DNA from: a virus
Length of the DNA stretch: 55,929 nt
IMG/VR virus record: IMGVR_UViG_3300050119_000489
Span: 1 to 55,929 of that record
Direction: 5' to 3' (one strand)
A program made the position numbers and the translations under genes. The number at the start of each line of letters is the position of its first letter. Within the stretch, counting starts at the first letter, position 1. Positions 28,797 to 37,797 of this stretch are shown one piece after another. The notes below the pieces were generated by a model. The model saw only the letters and a list, made by a program, of their open reading frames with translations. It did not search any database and had not been told where the DNA came from.

Positions 28797-30755
28797 ATGC
28801 CTGTATTCCTCGACGGTCAACAGAATTTGGCCGCTCTCACCGTGCCCGGGGTGTATGGTGATATCATCCTCCCGACTCCACTGCTGCTTGGCACGCCGAC
28901 CAACATCGAAGGCCTCGTCGGCGTCGGCTCTTGGGGTCCCACAAACTTTCTGATTGCAGTTTCGGATCCGACCAGCGCAGCGCTTGCTGTCGGTCCCCCG
29001 GTGATCCGCACCTATGACATGTCGACCTATGTGTCGGCAGCGAGCCAGGTTGGCGGCGCGATCGCTTTCTACTTGGTGCGCGTGACCGACGGGACCGACG
29101 TCGCGGCTTCCGGCCAACTCGGCGCGGTGGCTGCGGTCGCGGCTTCGGGCAGCATCCTGCTTCCGACGAACCCGACGAACAATTCGACGGTGACCGTCGG
29201 CGGCACTGTCGTGACCTTCGTCACCTCGGGCGCCACGGGCAATCAGGTCAATATCGGGGGCACCGTTCTTCTCACCGCCGCAGCTTTGCTCGCTTTCTTG
29301 CAAGGCTCGGCCGACACGAACATTTCGAAATGCTCTTATGCGGCGGGCTCGCCCGCGACCACGATTGTTGTCACCGATAAGACGCTGGGCACCGCAGGCA
29401 ATTCCTTCACGCTGGCGACGAACGTTTCGGGCGGCAGTGTATCGGGCGCAACCCTCGCCGGCGGCGCGGCCTCTTATTACGGGGCGTCGATCGCCGCCAA
29501 GTACACGGGCATCCTTGGCAACGGCATCCAGGTCTCGATCCAGAACGGCACGCTTGCGAATTCATATCTCGCGGTCGTGGCCTTCCCCGGGTTGCCGCCG
29601 GAGCAGTTCAACAACATCCCGGGCTCGGGCAATACGTTCTGGCAGAACCTCGTCAACGCGATCAACAACGGGACGGCCTATCACGGGCCCTCTAACTTTG
29701 TCGTCGCGACCGCGGGCACGAGCACGGCTGCGCCGACCGTCTCTTCGCCCGTTCAGCTCAGTGGCGGCACCGACGGTGCCTCCGGAGTTACCGACGCCAC
29801 GCTCATGGGGCAGGACACGCTGCCGCGCAAGGGCATGTATGTCCTGCGCAATGCTGGCGTTGATTGCTTCACTCTCTGCGACCACGACACGTCGGCGGAT
29901 TGGGCCGCGATGGGGTCTTTCGGCCTTGAAGAAACGTGCTACCCGATCGTCGCCACGGAATCGGGCGACAGCTATACGGACGCGATCTCGACCCGCACGA
30001 GCGCTGGCGTCGACACGCCCTGGTTCAAGATCCTGCTCGGCGACTGGCCGACGTTCTACGACAGCTACAATGGCGTCTCTCGGCTCGTCAGCCCGGCGGC
30101 CTTCGCGATTGGCATCTTCGGCAATCTGTCGCCTCAGCAATCGTCGCTGAACAAGCCGCTGCAGGGCATCTCGGCCACGCAGACCTCGACGAGCGGTCAG
30201 ACCTACTCCGACGCCGAGCTCTCGATCATCAATAACGGCGGGATCGACGTGATCCTGCCCGCAGTTCAGTCGCCCGGCGGGTTTTACTATTCGTTCGCGA
30301 CCGGTCGCAACGCCTCATCGAACACCGCGGCGAACGGCGACGAATACACGCGCATGACGAACTTCCTCATCCGCACTGCGCAAAGCAAGGCGGCCGGATC
30401 GTTCATTGGCCAGTTGCAATCGATCCAGCCCAACGATCAGACGCGCGCCAACGCCAAGTCTCTGTTCGATGGCTTCAGTGCGCAGCTCGCAAGCCCGCAA
30501 GTCGGCCTCGGCATCAACGGCCAGGGGATGATCGACGGCTGGGCGACGCAGTGCGATCTCAACAATAATCCGCCGAACCTGCAGGCGCTGGGCTACCTCT
30601 TCCTCTACTGGCAGGTCCGCTACCTGAATGTCATCCGCTACTTCGTCGTGAAGTTCCAGGGAGGCGGCAACGTGCAGGTGACGGTGCAGAGCACGGCTCC
30701 GACCGCGGCACAATTCTCATCGACGGCGAACGCCGGCACCTCAGTTAGCGGCTAA
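28797..30755 (+). CDS. Tail sheath protein with an inserted beta domain
   Basis: 652 residues. The N terminus ([10 protein letters not shown], then [12 protein letters not shown]) and the C terminus ([11 protein letters not shown], final beta-hairpin [11 protein letters not shown]) fit the contractile sheath. Residues ~117-224 form an extra domain ([25 protein letters not shown]) found as an insertion in many phage structural proteins. The sheath makes the contractile tail. Strong CGGAGGGA upstream of ATG 28797. Confidence 0.9.
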   Translation: MPVFLDGQQNLAALTVPGVYGDIILPTPLLLGTPTNIEGLVGVGSWGPTNFLIAVSDPTSAALAVGPPVIRTYDMSTYVSAASQVGGAIAFYLVRVTDGTDVAASGQLGAVAAVAASGSILLPTNPTNNSTVTVGGTVVTFVTSGATGNQVNIGGTVLLTAAALLAFLQGSADTNISKCSYAAGSPATTIVVTDKTLGTAGNSFTLATNVSGGSVSGATLAGGAASYYGASIAAKYTGILGNGIQVSIQNGTLANSYLAVVAFPGLPPEQFNNIPGSGNTFWQNLVNAINNGTAYHGPSNFVVATAGTSTAAPTVSSPVQLSGGTDGASGVTDATLMGQDTLPRKGMYVLRNAGVDCFTLCDHDTSADWAAMGSFGLEETCYPIVATESGDSYTDAISTRTSAGVDTPWFKILLGDWPTFYDSYNGVSRLVSPAAFAIGIFGNLSPQQSSLNKPLQGISATQTSTSGQTYSDAELSIINNGGIDVILPAVQSPGGFYYSFATGRNASSNTAANGDEYTRMTNFLIRTAQSKAAGSFIGQLQSIQPNDQTRANAKSLFDGFSAQLASPQVGLGINGQGMIDGWATQCDLNNNPPNLQALGYLFLYWQVRYLNVIRYFVVKFQGGGNVQVTVQSTAPTAAQFSSTANAGTSVSG

Positions 30756-30793
30756 ACGCGCGCCTTCATCATTACTGATCTTGGAGAGCTTCA

Positions 30794-31231
30794 ATGCCGC
30801 AGAACTTGATGAATGTCGGCGCCGACTATTCGTTCAGCTGCTATGACGGCACGAGTGGCGCGCTGGTCGATTTCGACGACATCGAAAGCATCAAGATCAC
30901 TGCGCAGAAGCACGACATCGCGGCGCGGCCCTATAACGATGATCCGCGCTTCGGGTATGTCGCGGACGGCTTCAAGATCGAGTTCGACATCGTCCGTACC
31001 GACTCCTCGCTTGAGGACTATGCGGTCCTGCAGAACCAGAACCTCGACAATGGTGTCGTGCAAAATCCGGGCTTCTTGAACGAGACGATTATCAACCCGG
31101 ACGGCAGCACGAGCCGTTACCAATATACGAACTTTGTCTGGTTCGTGACCGACCATGGCGATGTGTCGCGCGAGAAGATCGTCAAGATCAAAGTCGAAGG
31201 CATGGCGTCGAGGAAAGTGCAAATCGCATAG
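30794..31231 (+). CDS. Tail tube protein
   Basis: 145 residues directly after the sheath. Beta-sandwich pattern: D-Y-S-F-S-C-Y-D-G-T-S-G, I-K-I-T-A-Q-K-H-D-I, then F-K-I-E-F-D-I-V-R-T, a strand-rich end with V-K-I-K-V-E-G. It forms the inner tube through which DNA passes. Size and gene order fit the P2/Mu-like tube protein. Confidence 0.8.
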   Translation: MPQNLMNVGADYSFSCYDGTSGALVDFDDIESIKITAQKHDIAARPYNDDPRFGYVADGFKIEFDIVRTDSSLEDYAVLQNQNLDNGVVQNPGFLNETIINPDGSTSRYQYTNFVWFVTDHGDVSREKIVKIKVEGMASRKVQIA

Positions 31232-31239
31232 GGGGAGCA

Positions 31240-31656
31240 ATGACGCCGACCGAGGAATATACGGAACGCTATAAGCAGATCGAACGCCACAGCGACACGA
31301 TAGGCCGAGTGATCGGCGTGCATCGGCTGCGCATGTCGCAGCAAATGAAAATCAGCGAGATGACGCCAGGTCTCGAGGGCACCACAGAGGTGACGACGCT
31401 CGAAGGCGAGGTTATCACGATTTCTCGGCGCTCTTTGCCGCTCATTGCCGCCGCTGTCTGCGAGATCGACGGAATTCCGATACCTTTTCCGAAGTCGCGC
31501 GGCGAGCTCGACTCGATCATGGATCGCCTCGACGAACCCGGCATTCTTGCCGCGATTGAGGCGTCGAATAAGCTCAATCCGAAGCCTGCGCCGAAACCGC
31601 AGGCCGGCGGAGACAGCACGGATGACGAAGACGCGGTCGAACAAGCAAAAAATTAA
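31240..31656 (+). CDS. Tail assembly chaperone, unshifted product
   Basis: 138 residues. The body (R-L-R-M-S-Q-Q-M-K-I-S-E-M-T, then T-L-E-G-E-V-I-T-I-S-R-R-S-L, and P-F-P-K-S-R-G-E-L-D-S-I) and its place after the tube and before the tape measure fit a gpG-type chaperone. It ends at TAA 31654 directly after a slippery A-AAA-AAT. A longer form is made if ribosomes slip (see the frameshift entry). The gene is needed to assemble tube around the tape measure. Confidence 0.8.
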   Translation: MTPTEEYTERYKQIERHSDTIGRVIGVHRLRMSQQMKISEMTPGLEGTTEVTTLEGEVITISRRSLPLIAAAVCEIDGIPIPFPKSRGELDSIMDRLDEPGILAAIEASNKLNPKPAPKPQAGGDSTDDEDAVEQAKN

Positions 31657-31826
31657 GCAGGGACCCGTGCCTGCGCAATTGCCTTGCGCTTGTCAAACAC
31701 GGCGTCCCTTTCGATGTCGCATTCTCGCTTAACTGGCCTGAAATTATCGCGTGGCTGGTGATCTTCGGCGAACTGGATGGCTTCGAATTCAGTTGGTCTA
31801 AGATGCGGTTTTTGGACCCAAGCTGA
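31647..31826 (+). CDS. -1 frameshift extension of the tail assembly chaperone
   Basis: Slippery heptamer A-AAA-AAT at 31647-31653 (zero frame GCA AAA AAT TAA). After a -1 slip the next codon is TTA at 31653, and 57 codons follow without a stop: R-D-P-C-L-R-N-C-L-A-L-V-K-H-G-V-P, then W-L-V-I-F-G-E-L-D-G, to TGA 31824-31826. That TGA shares a base with the next gene's ATG. A 5-bp hairpin GCAGG (31657-31661)/CCTGC (31670-31674) follows the slip site. The fused form is ~195 residues. This is the classic G/GT device of long-tailed phages. Confidence 0.85.
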   Translation, partial: KKLSRDPCLRNCLALVKHGVPFDVAFSLNWPEIIAWLVIFGELDGFEFSWSKMRFLDPS

Positions 31827-32260
31827 TGATGACCTTGCTACAAGGCGCTGCGCTGTTCACAGAGATGGGCGTGCGCTATCAAGCTGGCATTCACGATGCG
31901 CTGGACACTGCCTGCCGTGTCATCGAGACCGAGGCTAAGCGGGTCATCGGCACGTATGATTATGGCTGGACCCCTCTTCAGCCAGAGACGATCGAGCGCA
32001 AGGCGACCGGCGATAGCCCGCTGCTCGAAACTGGTGAAATGCGCGATTCGATCGAGCATACCGTCGAAGGCAAGTCAGGCCATGTCGGCTCAGACAACGA
32101 CAAGGCGGTGTGGCAGGAGCTCGGCACGTCGCGCGGAATTCCGCCTCGCTCATTCCTCGCTGGCGCTGCCATGCACAAGGGCCACGAGGCTGCGCGCGCG
32201 ATCGGCTATACGCTTTTCGAAGCGATGAACGGTCGCAAGGTTTCTATCGGCCCGTTATAG
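31826..32260 (+). CDS. Tail-completion/virion-morphogenesis protein (gp10-like)
   Basis: 144 residues from ATG 31826, coupled to the frameshifted chaperone end (TGATG). It has T-P-L-Q-P-E-T-I-E-R-K, then L-L-E-T-G-E-M-R-D-S-I, and V-W-Q-E-L-G-T-S-R-G-I-P-P-R-S-F-L, the pattern of the HK97 gp10/Mu morphogenesis family. It helps finish tail or head joining. The 3' end overlaps the converging membrane GIY-YIG gene by 17 nt. Confidence 0.75.
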   Translation: MMTLLQGAALFTEMGVRYQAGIHDALDTACRVIETEAKRVIGTYDYGWTPLQPETIERKATGDSPLLETGEMRDSIEHTVEGKSGHVGSDNDKAVWQELGTSRGIPPRSFLAGAAMHKGHEAARAIGYTLFEAMNGRKVSIGPL

Positions 32261-32975
32261 CGCGGCCGAGACCTTCGACCCAGCGCGGAACGCAATAGAG
32301 AAGCCAGATCAGAAGCGCCCAAGCGGTAATGAGGACGACGATAGAGAAGGCGAGCCAAGGCTCGTAAGTGCCGTCTTTCGTCATCGTGCTCACGCCAACC
32401 CAAATCATCATGATCGGGAAGAAGCCGGTTACGAGCAGAAGCGCAATGCCCCATTTTGCTTGAAACGAAAGATGACGCCTGGGTGCTTGCGCTGCGGCGA
32501 ACTGGTCCTGTTTCGCCGCTATCGCCAAGACGGTGCTGATCTTATCAATCGGGATCTCCACAATGGGATCCTTTAGACGAAACGATGCTGCGCCAATGGC
32601 GGCGACCGCAAGCTCCGGAGTGGTCTCGAACCACTCGCCGGTTAGCCGGTGATTGACGAGCATATTGTGCGCCACTTGCTCGATGGCATAACCATCGTCG
32701 CTTTTTGGAACTGCGACATAGGCCAATTCCAAACGTGAAGCCGACGCTGTTTGCAAACCAGCGAGCCGTGCGATGGGGTCGGCCGTGATCCCGAGTTTAA
32801 TCGGGCCCGCCTCTGACTTGATGACATAGATGAAAGACGGCGGCCGTGGCGAGGGGTTGGTGGTAGGACGAGAGGGCCCAGGACCGGAGCGGGCGTTCGC
32901 CTGAAAATCCTGCGGGCCGAAGCTGATGCCAGTTCGCCGTCCGAAAATGCGTGGCCCTGAAAACCAGAAGCGCAT
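32244..32975 (-). CDS. Membrane-anchored GIY-YIG domain protein, probable moron
   Basis: 243 residues read leftward. A disordered proline-rich head (1-46) is followed by a GIY-YIG/T5orf172-like domain (~47-125): F-I-Y-V-I-K (48-53), K-L-G-I-T (60-64), the helix D-P-I-A-R-L with Arg70, then Glu99 in A-I-E-Q-V, and G-E-W-F-E (113-117). A linker leads to two transmembrane helices (~176-195 and ~207-228), placing the domain in the cytoplasm. Its own strong promoter lies at 32982-33010. A single accessory gene opposite to the tail operon is typical of a lysogenic-conversion or exclusion moron. Nuclease activity is not proven. Confidence 0.7.
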   Translation of the reverse strand: MRFWFSGPRIFGRRTGISFGPQDFQANARSGPGPSRPTTNPSPRPPSFIYVIKSEAGPIKLGITADPIARLAGLQTASASRLELAYVAVPKSDDGYAIEQVAHNMLVNHRLTGEWFETTPELAVAAIGAASFRLKDPIVEIPIDKISTVLAIAAKQDQFAAAQAPRRHLSFQAKWGIALLLVTGFFPIMMIWVGVSTMTKDGTYEPWLAFSIVVLITAWALLIWLLYCVPRWVEGLGRAITGR

Positions 32976-32981
32976 AAGGAC

Positions 32982-33010
32982 AATATATCGCCAATGAGTG
33001 ACATCTACAA
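32982..33010 (-). promoter_or_regulatory. Sigma70-type promoter of the membrane GIY-YIG gene
   Basis: On the minus strand TTGTAG (-35, 33005-33010), 17-bp spacer, TATATT (-10, 32982-32987). The ATG begins 7 nt beyond the -10, so the transcript should start at or next to the ATG and be leaderless. The -35 lies inside the tape measure coding sequence. This promoter is independent of the late operon. Confidence 0.7.
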
Positions 33011-34907
33011 GATTGGCGTAGAGATCGCGCTAACAGGCTCAATACTTCAAGGGCTTGAGGCGATTTCGTCTCGGCTGCTGGGCCTCAACCTTCAGGCGAA
33101 GAACGTCGAGGGCGGCTTTAAGCGGATGGCTGTGGCTATCGGCGGCGTCGCGTCGATCTTTGGCGGCGTGGCCGTCTTTAAAGGTATGGAAAAGGTCGTT
33201 TCGGCCGGCGGCGAGCTCGTCAAGCAGCAGGCGCTGCTGCGCAATCTCGGCGTTAGCCAGGCCGATGTCATGGAGACCACGGCCAAGGCCCAACTTGCGA
33301 CCCATAAGATCATCGGCACCACGATCGCCGAGAACGTCAAGGGCATGCGCGAGATGATGGGCGTCATGCCCAATCTGAAGGAGGCGCAAGACAAATACGT
33401 CAGCACAATGCAGGCGGCCAAGGTCCTCGAGAGCCTGACCGGCACTCCCGCCGATCAATCGTTGCAGACGCTCGCCAAGGCGATCGAATTACGCGGCGGC
33501 GGCGTCGATCCTAAGACGCACCAGCTCGACCCTGAGCGGTTTCAGCGTGAGGCGATCGCGGCCACGAAGGCGATCATCGCTTCTGGTGGCCTCGTGAACG
33601 CGCAGCAGCTTCTCGCCATGATGAAGACGGCGGGCCCCATGGCCCGCATGATCGACAACCCTGACGTCTTCTACAAAGGCATCATCACTGCGATGATGGA
33701 TATGGGCGGCTTCCGAGCCGGCACCGCAATGACAGCTCTCGGCCGCCAGCTGCTCGGCGGCAAGATGACGAAACCGACCGCCGAAGAAATGGAGCGCTTC
33801 GGGGTGTTGAAGCATGGCGGCTGGCATTCCTCCGGCGTCGGCGTTTATGTCGATCCGGGCGCCTTGAAGGGCGAAGACATTCTCAAGGATTCCAATCGCG
33901 GCGTTGCGGCTTGGATGAACTTGGTCCTGATTCCAGCATTCAATCAAATGGGCTTGAAGTCCAACGCCGACGTGCAGCAAGAACTCTATCGCTTCTTCGG
34001 CACAGAAACCGCGCGTCGAACGGCCGGTCTGTTTGTTCAGAACCAAGGCCAGATTGCTCGCGACGCAAAACTCTACGACCAGGCGCTTGGCGGTCAGGCT
34101 TATGGAAATGTCGCAGCTGGTGATCTAGGCGCAAACGTCACGAACCTGCAAACGGCCTTCACCAATCTCATGCAGGCCTTCGGCGCGCCGATGGTGCCCG
34201 TTGCGATCCAGGCGATGCAGAGCCTCGCCAATGCCATGAACAACATGGCTGGCTTCGCGTTGGCGCATCCTGGCGCGATGAAGATGATCGGCGAGGGGCT
34301 TGTCGGCTTGAGCGCCGGTCTTGTTGCGCTTGGCGTTGGGGCGGTGATCGCTGCGGCGGTGGCGCTGGCTCCTGGCGGAATGATAGCGGCCGCAATCGTC
34401 GGAATCGGCGCGGCAGTGGCGGCGTTGGCCGCCATGAACTGGTCCGGCGTGAGCAAAGGATTGCAAGATTTTCGAGATAGCGCCGACAAATGGCACGCCT
34501 CGGTTCACGACGCGATCGCCAGCTTGGCATCGCGCTTTGTTACTGAGGTCAGTGCACTGCCCGGTATAGTCGGCGGAGCCATCAAGGCGGCGTTTGCCGC
34601 GATAGGCTCCGAGATCATTTCCGCTGTCAGCGCTATTCCTGGAGAGATCGCAAAGAGCGTCGGCGGGTTCTTCAATAATCAAGCGCCAGTGGGTCGTCAC
34701 AATCCACTTCTAAACAAGAACAGCTTCGTCACGCCGCGCGGTCGGGCAGCCGTGCATGTTACCACCGCTCTCAACCTCGACGGCCGCGAGCTCGCGCGGG
34801 CGGTTTCATATCATGTCGCCGCACTCTATGAGCATCCGCTCAAGGCACCGTACTTCGACGACCACGAAGGCTACGCCGGTCCCGATATGCAGACGGTGAC
34901 AACCTGA
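32994..34907 (+). CDS. Tail tape measure protein
   Basis: 637 residues. The long helical, alanine-rich body has phage tape-measure features: M-E-K-V-V-S-A-G-G-E-L-V-K-Q-Q-A-L-L-R-N-L-G-V near the start, and a hydrophobic double segment ~430-480 (G-L-V-A-L-G-V-G-A-V-I-A-A-A, A-A-I-V-G-I-G-A-A-V) that may enter the membrane on ejection. At roughly 1.5 angstroms per residue the tail would be near 95 nm. Its start lies 18 nt from the start of the divergent GIY-YIG gene. Confidence 0.85.
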   Translation: MSDIYKIGVEIALTGSILQGLEAISSRLLGLNLQAKNVEGGFKRMAVAIGGVASIFGGVAVFKGMEKVVSAGGELVKQQALLRNLGVSQADVMETTAKAQLATHKIIGTTIAENVKGMREMMGVMPNLKEAQDKYVSTMQAAKVLESLTGTPADQSLQTLAKAIELRGGGVDPKTHQLDPERFQREAIAATKAIIASGGLVNAQQLLAMMKTAGPMARMIDNPDVFYKGIITAMMDMGGFRAGTAMTALGRQLLGGKMTKPTAEEMERFGVLKHGGWHSSGVGVYVDPGALKGEDILKDSNRGVAAWMNLVLIPAFNQMGLKSNADVQQELYRFFGTETARRTAGLFVQNQGQIARDAKLYDQALGGQAYGNVAAGDLGANVTNLQTAFTNLMQAFGAPMVPVAIQAMQSLANAMNNMAGFALAHPGAMKMIGEGLVGLSAGLVALGVGAVIAAAVALAPGGMIAAAIVGIGAAVAALAAMNWSGVSKGLQDFRDSADKWHASVHDAIASLASRFVTEVSALPGIVGGAIKAAFAAIGSEIISAVSAIPGEIAKSVGGFFNNQAPVGRHNPLLNKNSFVTPRGRAAVHVTTALNLDGRELARAVSYHVAALYEHPLKAPYFDDHEGYAGPDMQTVTT

Positions 34908-35344
34908 TGCCCGCTGACGTTCTGAGCATCGGCGGTATTGCGCTCGTCGGTTATTCGCCGCCTGACGCCATGATGGCCGGCGGCAAGCAGGCCATGGTCG
35001 TCCACAAGCTGCCGGGCGGCTCGAGGGTCATTGATACGCTTGGGCCGGACGAAGCCGACATCAGCATCAAAGGCTTTTTCTTCGGAAGCGATGCCTACTC
35101 GACTGCGCAAGCCTTCGATGCGATGCGCGCCGCAGGCGAACCGGTCCCGCTTGTGTGGGGTGGTCAATACCGCACCGTCATCATCGAGGATTTCACCTAC
35201 CACGTTCGGCGCCTTCCGTTCTGGGTCGAATACGACTTCAACCTGACCGTCGTCTCTAACCCAGCGCTCGGCGCTCTCGGCGGTATAGCGAGCACGATCG
35301 ATACGCTCGTCTCTGGCGATCTCGGAACGGCACTGGGCTTATGA
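34907..35344 (+). CDS. Baseplate/tail hub-associated protein (gpU-like)
   Basis: 145 residues, with I-G-G-I-A-L-V-G-Y-S-P-P, D-I-S-I-K-G-F-F-F-G-S-D-A-Y, then A-F-D-A-M-R-A-A-G-E-P-V-P-L-V-W-G-G. This resembles P2 gpU-type proteins following the tape measure. A role in the tube tip or baseplate hub is likely. The start shares a base with the tape-measure stop (TGATG). Confidence 0.65.
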   Translation: MPADVLSIGGIALVGYSPPDAMMAGGKQAMVVHKLPGGSRVIDTLGPDEADISIKGFFFGSDAYSTAQAFDAMRAAGEPVPLVWGGQYRTVIIEDFTYHVRRLPFWVEYDFNLTVVSNPALGALGGIASTIDTLVSGDLGTALGL

Positions 35345-35658
35345 CCCTTCCAGCGAACATTTCGTCTGAAATCTCCGTCCTGCAGACCCAGGTCACAGCC
35401 AATGCGCCGTTGGCCTCGGCTCCGCGAGCGGCAATCCTCGCCATGCAGCTCAACGCCGACGAGCTTGTCGCGGACACCGATACCGCGCTTGCAGCGGCCG
35501 CTGGCGACCTCGACACATGGATCGCGCCGGTGGACCCTTCTGCGATTATATGTGGCATCCTCGCCCTTGAGGCAGACGCCGAGGACCAGACGTCGCTTGC
35601 CGACTGCCGGGGCGTTGTCGGGCGCGTTGCCTCGAATCTTAATCAGTTGCCCTCATGA
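35341..35658 (+). CDS. Hypothetical baseplate-region protein (105 aa)
   Basis: 105 residues, strongly alpha-helical and alanine-rich (A-N-A-P-L-A-S-A-P-R-A-A-I-L-A-M-Q, A-D-T-D-T-A-L-A-A-A-A). It overlaps both neighbours by 4 nt. Not recognised. Confidence 0.6.
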   Translation: MTLPANISSEISVLQTQVTANAPLASAPRAAILAMQLNADELVADTDTALAAAAGDLDTWIAPVDPSAIICGILALEADAEDQTSLADCRGVVGRVASNLNQLPS

Positions 35659-35876
35659 GCACCGAGTACATCGCTGCGACAGTTCCAGCCAAGATCGTCA
35701 GAGTCAGCGGCACCACGCTCTTCCGCGTTGCAATGGAACAGGCCGGCGACCCGCTGCAATGGCCTGCGATCGCCGCGCTGAACGGCCTTACTGACCCCTG
35801 GATCATAGCCCAGGTTGATCTGAAGATCCCGCCCGTTTTTCCGACAGGCACGCCAACTGGAATCCTCGGGCAATGA
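35655..35876 (+). CDS. LysM-like tail protein X
   Basis: 73 residues. V-S-G-T-T-L-F-R-V-A-M-E-Q-A-G-D-P-L-Q-W-P-A-I-A-A-L-N-G-L, then I-P-P-V, matches the single LysM-like domain of P2 gpX-type tail proteins. Located between gpU-like and gpD-like genes, as expected. Confidence 0.75.
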   Translation: MSTEYIAATVPAKIVRVSGTTLFRVAMEQAGDPLQWPAIAALNGLTDPWIIAQVDLKIPPVFPTGTPTGILGQ

Positions 35877-35879
35877 TCA

Positions 35880-36890
35880 ATGGCAATTTCTTCAGGCGTC
35901 GGGCCGCATTCGGCGTGGCTCTCGATCAATGGCGGAATGTTTCCCATAGAGCACGGCACGGTCGAGCAAACGAGTACGCGCAAGAGTGCGACGTTCTCAG
36001 CTGATATTCCGCTGAATTGGCCTGGTGCTCTCGGCGCGCTCGCCAGCCTCGGCGCGAACACCGCAACGATTATCGTCAACGGGTCGCCACTTATCGTCGG
36101 CGAAATCGACAGCGCCGAGTTTGATCTGATCACTTCGACAATGATCCGCGTTAGCGGACGGGATCAGGGCGCAAAGCTGCACGAAAACAAGACCGCCGAG
36201 AAGTGGACGAACAAACTCGGCTCAGACATCGCAACGGATCTTGCGGGCCGCGTCGGACTCGGCGTGCAGGCCGACTCGAGCATGCTCAAAGCGGGCAAGC
36301 TCGTTAACATCGACTTCGCTAAGCTGACCGACGGCATTTCTTACGCCGCGGCAATTCAAAAGGTCGCCGAACTCGACGGCGCGCGATGGTGGGTAAAGAA
36401 CGGAATTCTTAATTATCAGTCGCAGCAGAACCCGGCCGGCACCTATCCAATCAGCTATAGCGCGGGACCGCCGATTGTCTCTGACGCGCTCAGCTTGCGC
36501 ATCAAGAAGAACATTCAAGCCGGCAAGCAACTGAACGTCACGGTCAAGAGCTGGCATCCGAAGAAGAAGCAAGTCTTCACGGGGCAGGCGCAGGGCGGCG
36601 GCGCTAATGGCGGGTCGCTCAATTACGTCTACCACATTCCGAGCCTCGATCAGGATCACGTCAACCAATACGCGAAGGCAAAGGCGAAGGCGCACTCGCG
36701 CCACGGTACGACAATCGACGCGGAGGTGTGCGGCGATCCTTCGATCGACGTCGCAATGGCCCTCGTGCTCAGCGGCACCGGATACTTCGATGGGCAATAT
36801 CTGATCGACGCGGTGAGCCATAAGTTCGGCATGGGCGGCTATACGATGACGATCACCGCGAAGCTCCCGGGCAGCGATAGCGGCTCGTGA
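35880..36890 (+). CDS. Baseplate hub protein (gpD-like)
   Basis: 336 residues, beta-rich. It contains S-A-E-F-D-L-I-T-S-T-M-I-R-V-S-G-R-D-Q, then L-N-V-T-V-K-S-W-H-P-K-K-K, and A-Y-A-K-A-K-like A-K-A-K-A-H-S-R-H-G, typical of late-control gpD-type hubs. It would bind the spike and tube end. It overlaps the following gene by 4 nt. Confidence 0.75.
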   Translation: MAISSGVGPHSAWLSINGGMFPIEHGTVEQTSTRKSATFSADIPLNWPGALGALASLGANTATIIVNGSPLIVGEIDSAEFDLITSTMIRVSGRDQGAKLHENKTAEKWTNKLGSDIATDLAGRVGLGVQADSSMLKAGKLVNIDFAKLTDGISYAAAIQKVAELDGARWWVKNGILNYQSQQNPAGTYPISYSAGPPIVSDALSLRIKKNIQAGKQLNVTVKSWHPKKKQVFTGQAQGGGANGGSLNYVYHIPSLDQDHVNQYAKAKAKAHSRHGTTIDAEVCGDPSIDVAMALVLSGTGYFDGQYLIDAVSHKFGMGGYTMTITAKLPGSDSGS

Positions 36891-37399
36891 ACGAAGACCT
36901 GATTAATCTCATCTATAGGTGCATCGAGCGCTACAACGCCGAACGCTTCACTGAGCGGCACGGCCTGGTCACCGCATACGATCCAAAGACGCACCTCGCA
37001 AAGGTCGCTCTTCAGCCAGAGGGCCAAGAGACTGGCTGGGTTGAGATCGAGACGAATCACATTGGCAACGGGTATGGTTGGGCCGTCGGACTCACGCCAG
37101 GCGATGGCAAGTCTACTGGCGACCAAGTGATTGTACGCTTTCAGGAAGGCGATCTTGAGTCCGGCAAGGTCGTCAAGGTTGTGCATTCGGATCAGGATAA
37201 GCCGCCTGAGGTGCAGGCGGGCGAGGGCGTCCTCTGGCACAAGTGGGGCCAGAAAATCTATTTCAAAAACGATGGCTCGATAACCATCACGGACGGCAAG
37301 GGCGCGACGTGGTTTGGCGACGGCAAAGGCAATATCACTGAGACCGGCAAAGCCATCGCTATCAACAGCACGTCCGGGAACGTCGATATCAATAAATAG
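36887..37399 (+). CDS. Baseplate spike protein (gpV-like)
   Basis: 170 residues from GTG 36887. The N-terminal part is an OB-fold: H-G-L-V-T-A-Y-D-P-K-T-H-L-A-K-V-A-L-Q, then G-D-Q-V-I-V-R-F. The C-terminal part has short beta-helix strands (S-I-T-I-T-D-G-K-G, N-G-N-I-like G-N-I-T-E-T, S-G-N-V-D-I). This is the membrane-puncturing spike, tipped by the PAAR protein encoded two genes later. Confidence 0.8.
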   Translation: MNEDLINLIYRCIERYNAERFTERHGLVTAYDPKTHLAKVALQPEGQETGWVEIETNHIGNGYGWAVGLTPGDGKSTGDQVIVRFQEGDLESGKVVKVVHSDQDKPPEVQAGEGVLWHKWGQKIYFKNDGSITITDGKGATWFGDGKGNITETGKAIAINSTSGNVDINK

Positions 37400-37407
37400 G
37401 GGGTTGT

Positions 37408-37794
37408 ATGAAACGATCAGAAATCCAAAACATCCACATGGCCCTTCTGCGCGTTCAGTCGATTCCGCGCCCGGTGCCGATCAAGTTCGCATACGCTCTC
37501 ACGAAGAATTTGAAGAGCGTGTCTGCGGCCGCAGAGGCGAGCGAAGTCAAGCGTCAGGCGCTGCTTGATGAGCACGTCGCCAAGGACGAGGACGGCAAGC
37601 GCCGCACGACCGAGGACAAAACCAACTATGTCATGATCGACAAGGACGCGTTCGAAGCCGCCTTTAAGGCCGTGCAGGATGAGGACGTCGAAGTCGAGTT
37701 TCACATGATCAAGCTGTCGTCCTTCCCCCCGGAAATTGAGCCGGGTTTCGTCACCGCGCTCTCGCCGCTGATCGACGACTCCGAATTCGTCTAG
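37408..37794 (+). CDS. Hypothetical baseplate-module protein (128 aa)
   Basis: 128 residues, with a helical N-terminal half (F-A-Y-A-L-T-K-N-L-K-S-V, then A-E-A-S-E-V-K-R-Q-A), a basic middle and V-E-V-E-F-H-M-I-K-L. Strong GGGGG upstream of ATG 37408. Not recognised. It lies between spike and PAAR genes. Confidence 0.6.
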   Translation: MKRSEIQNIHMALLRVQSIPRPVPIKFAYALTKNLKSVSAAAEASEVKRQALLDEHVAKDEDGKRRTTEDKTNYVMIDKDAFEAAFKAVQDEDVEVEFHMIKLSSFPPEIEPGFVTALSPLIDDSEFV

Positions 37795-37797
37795 GCG

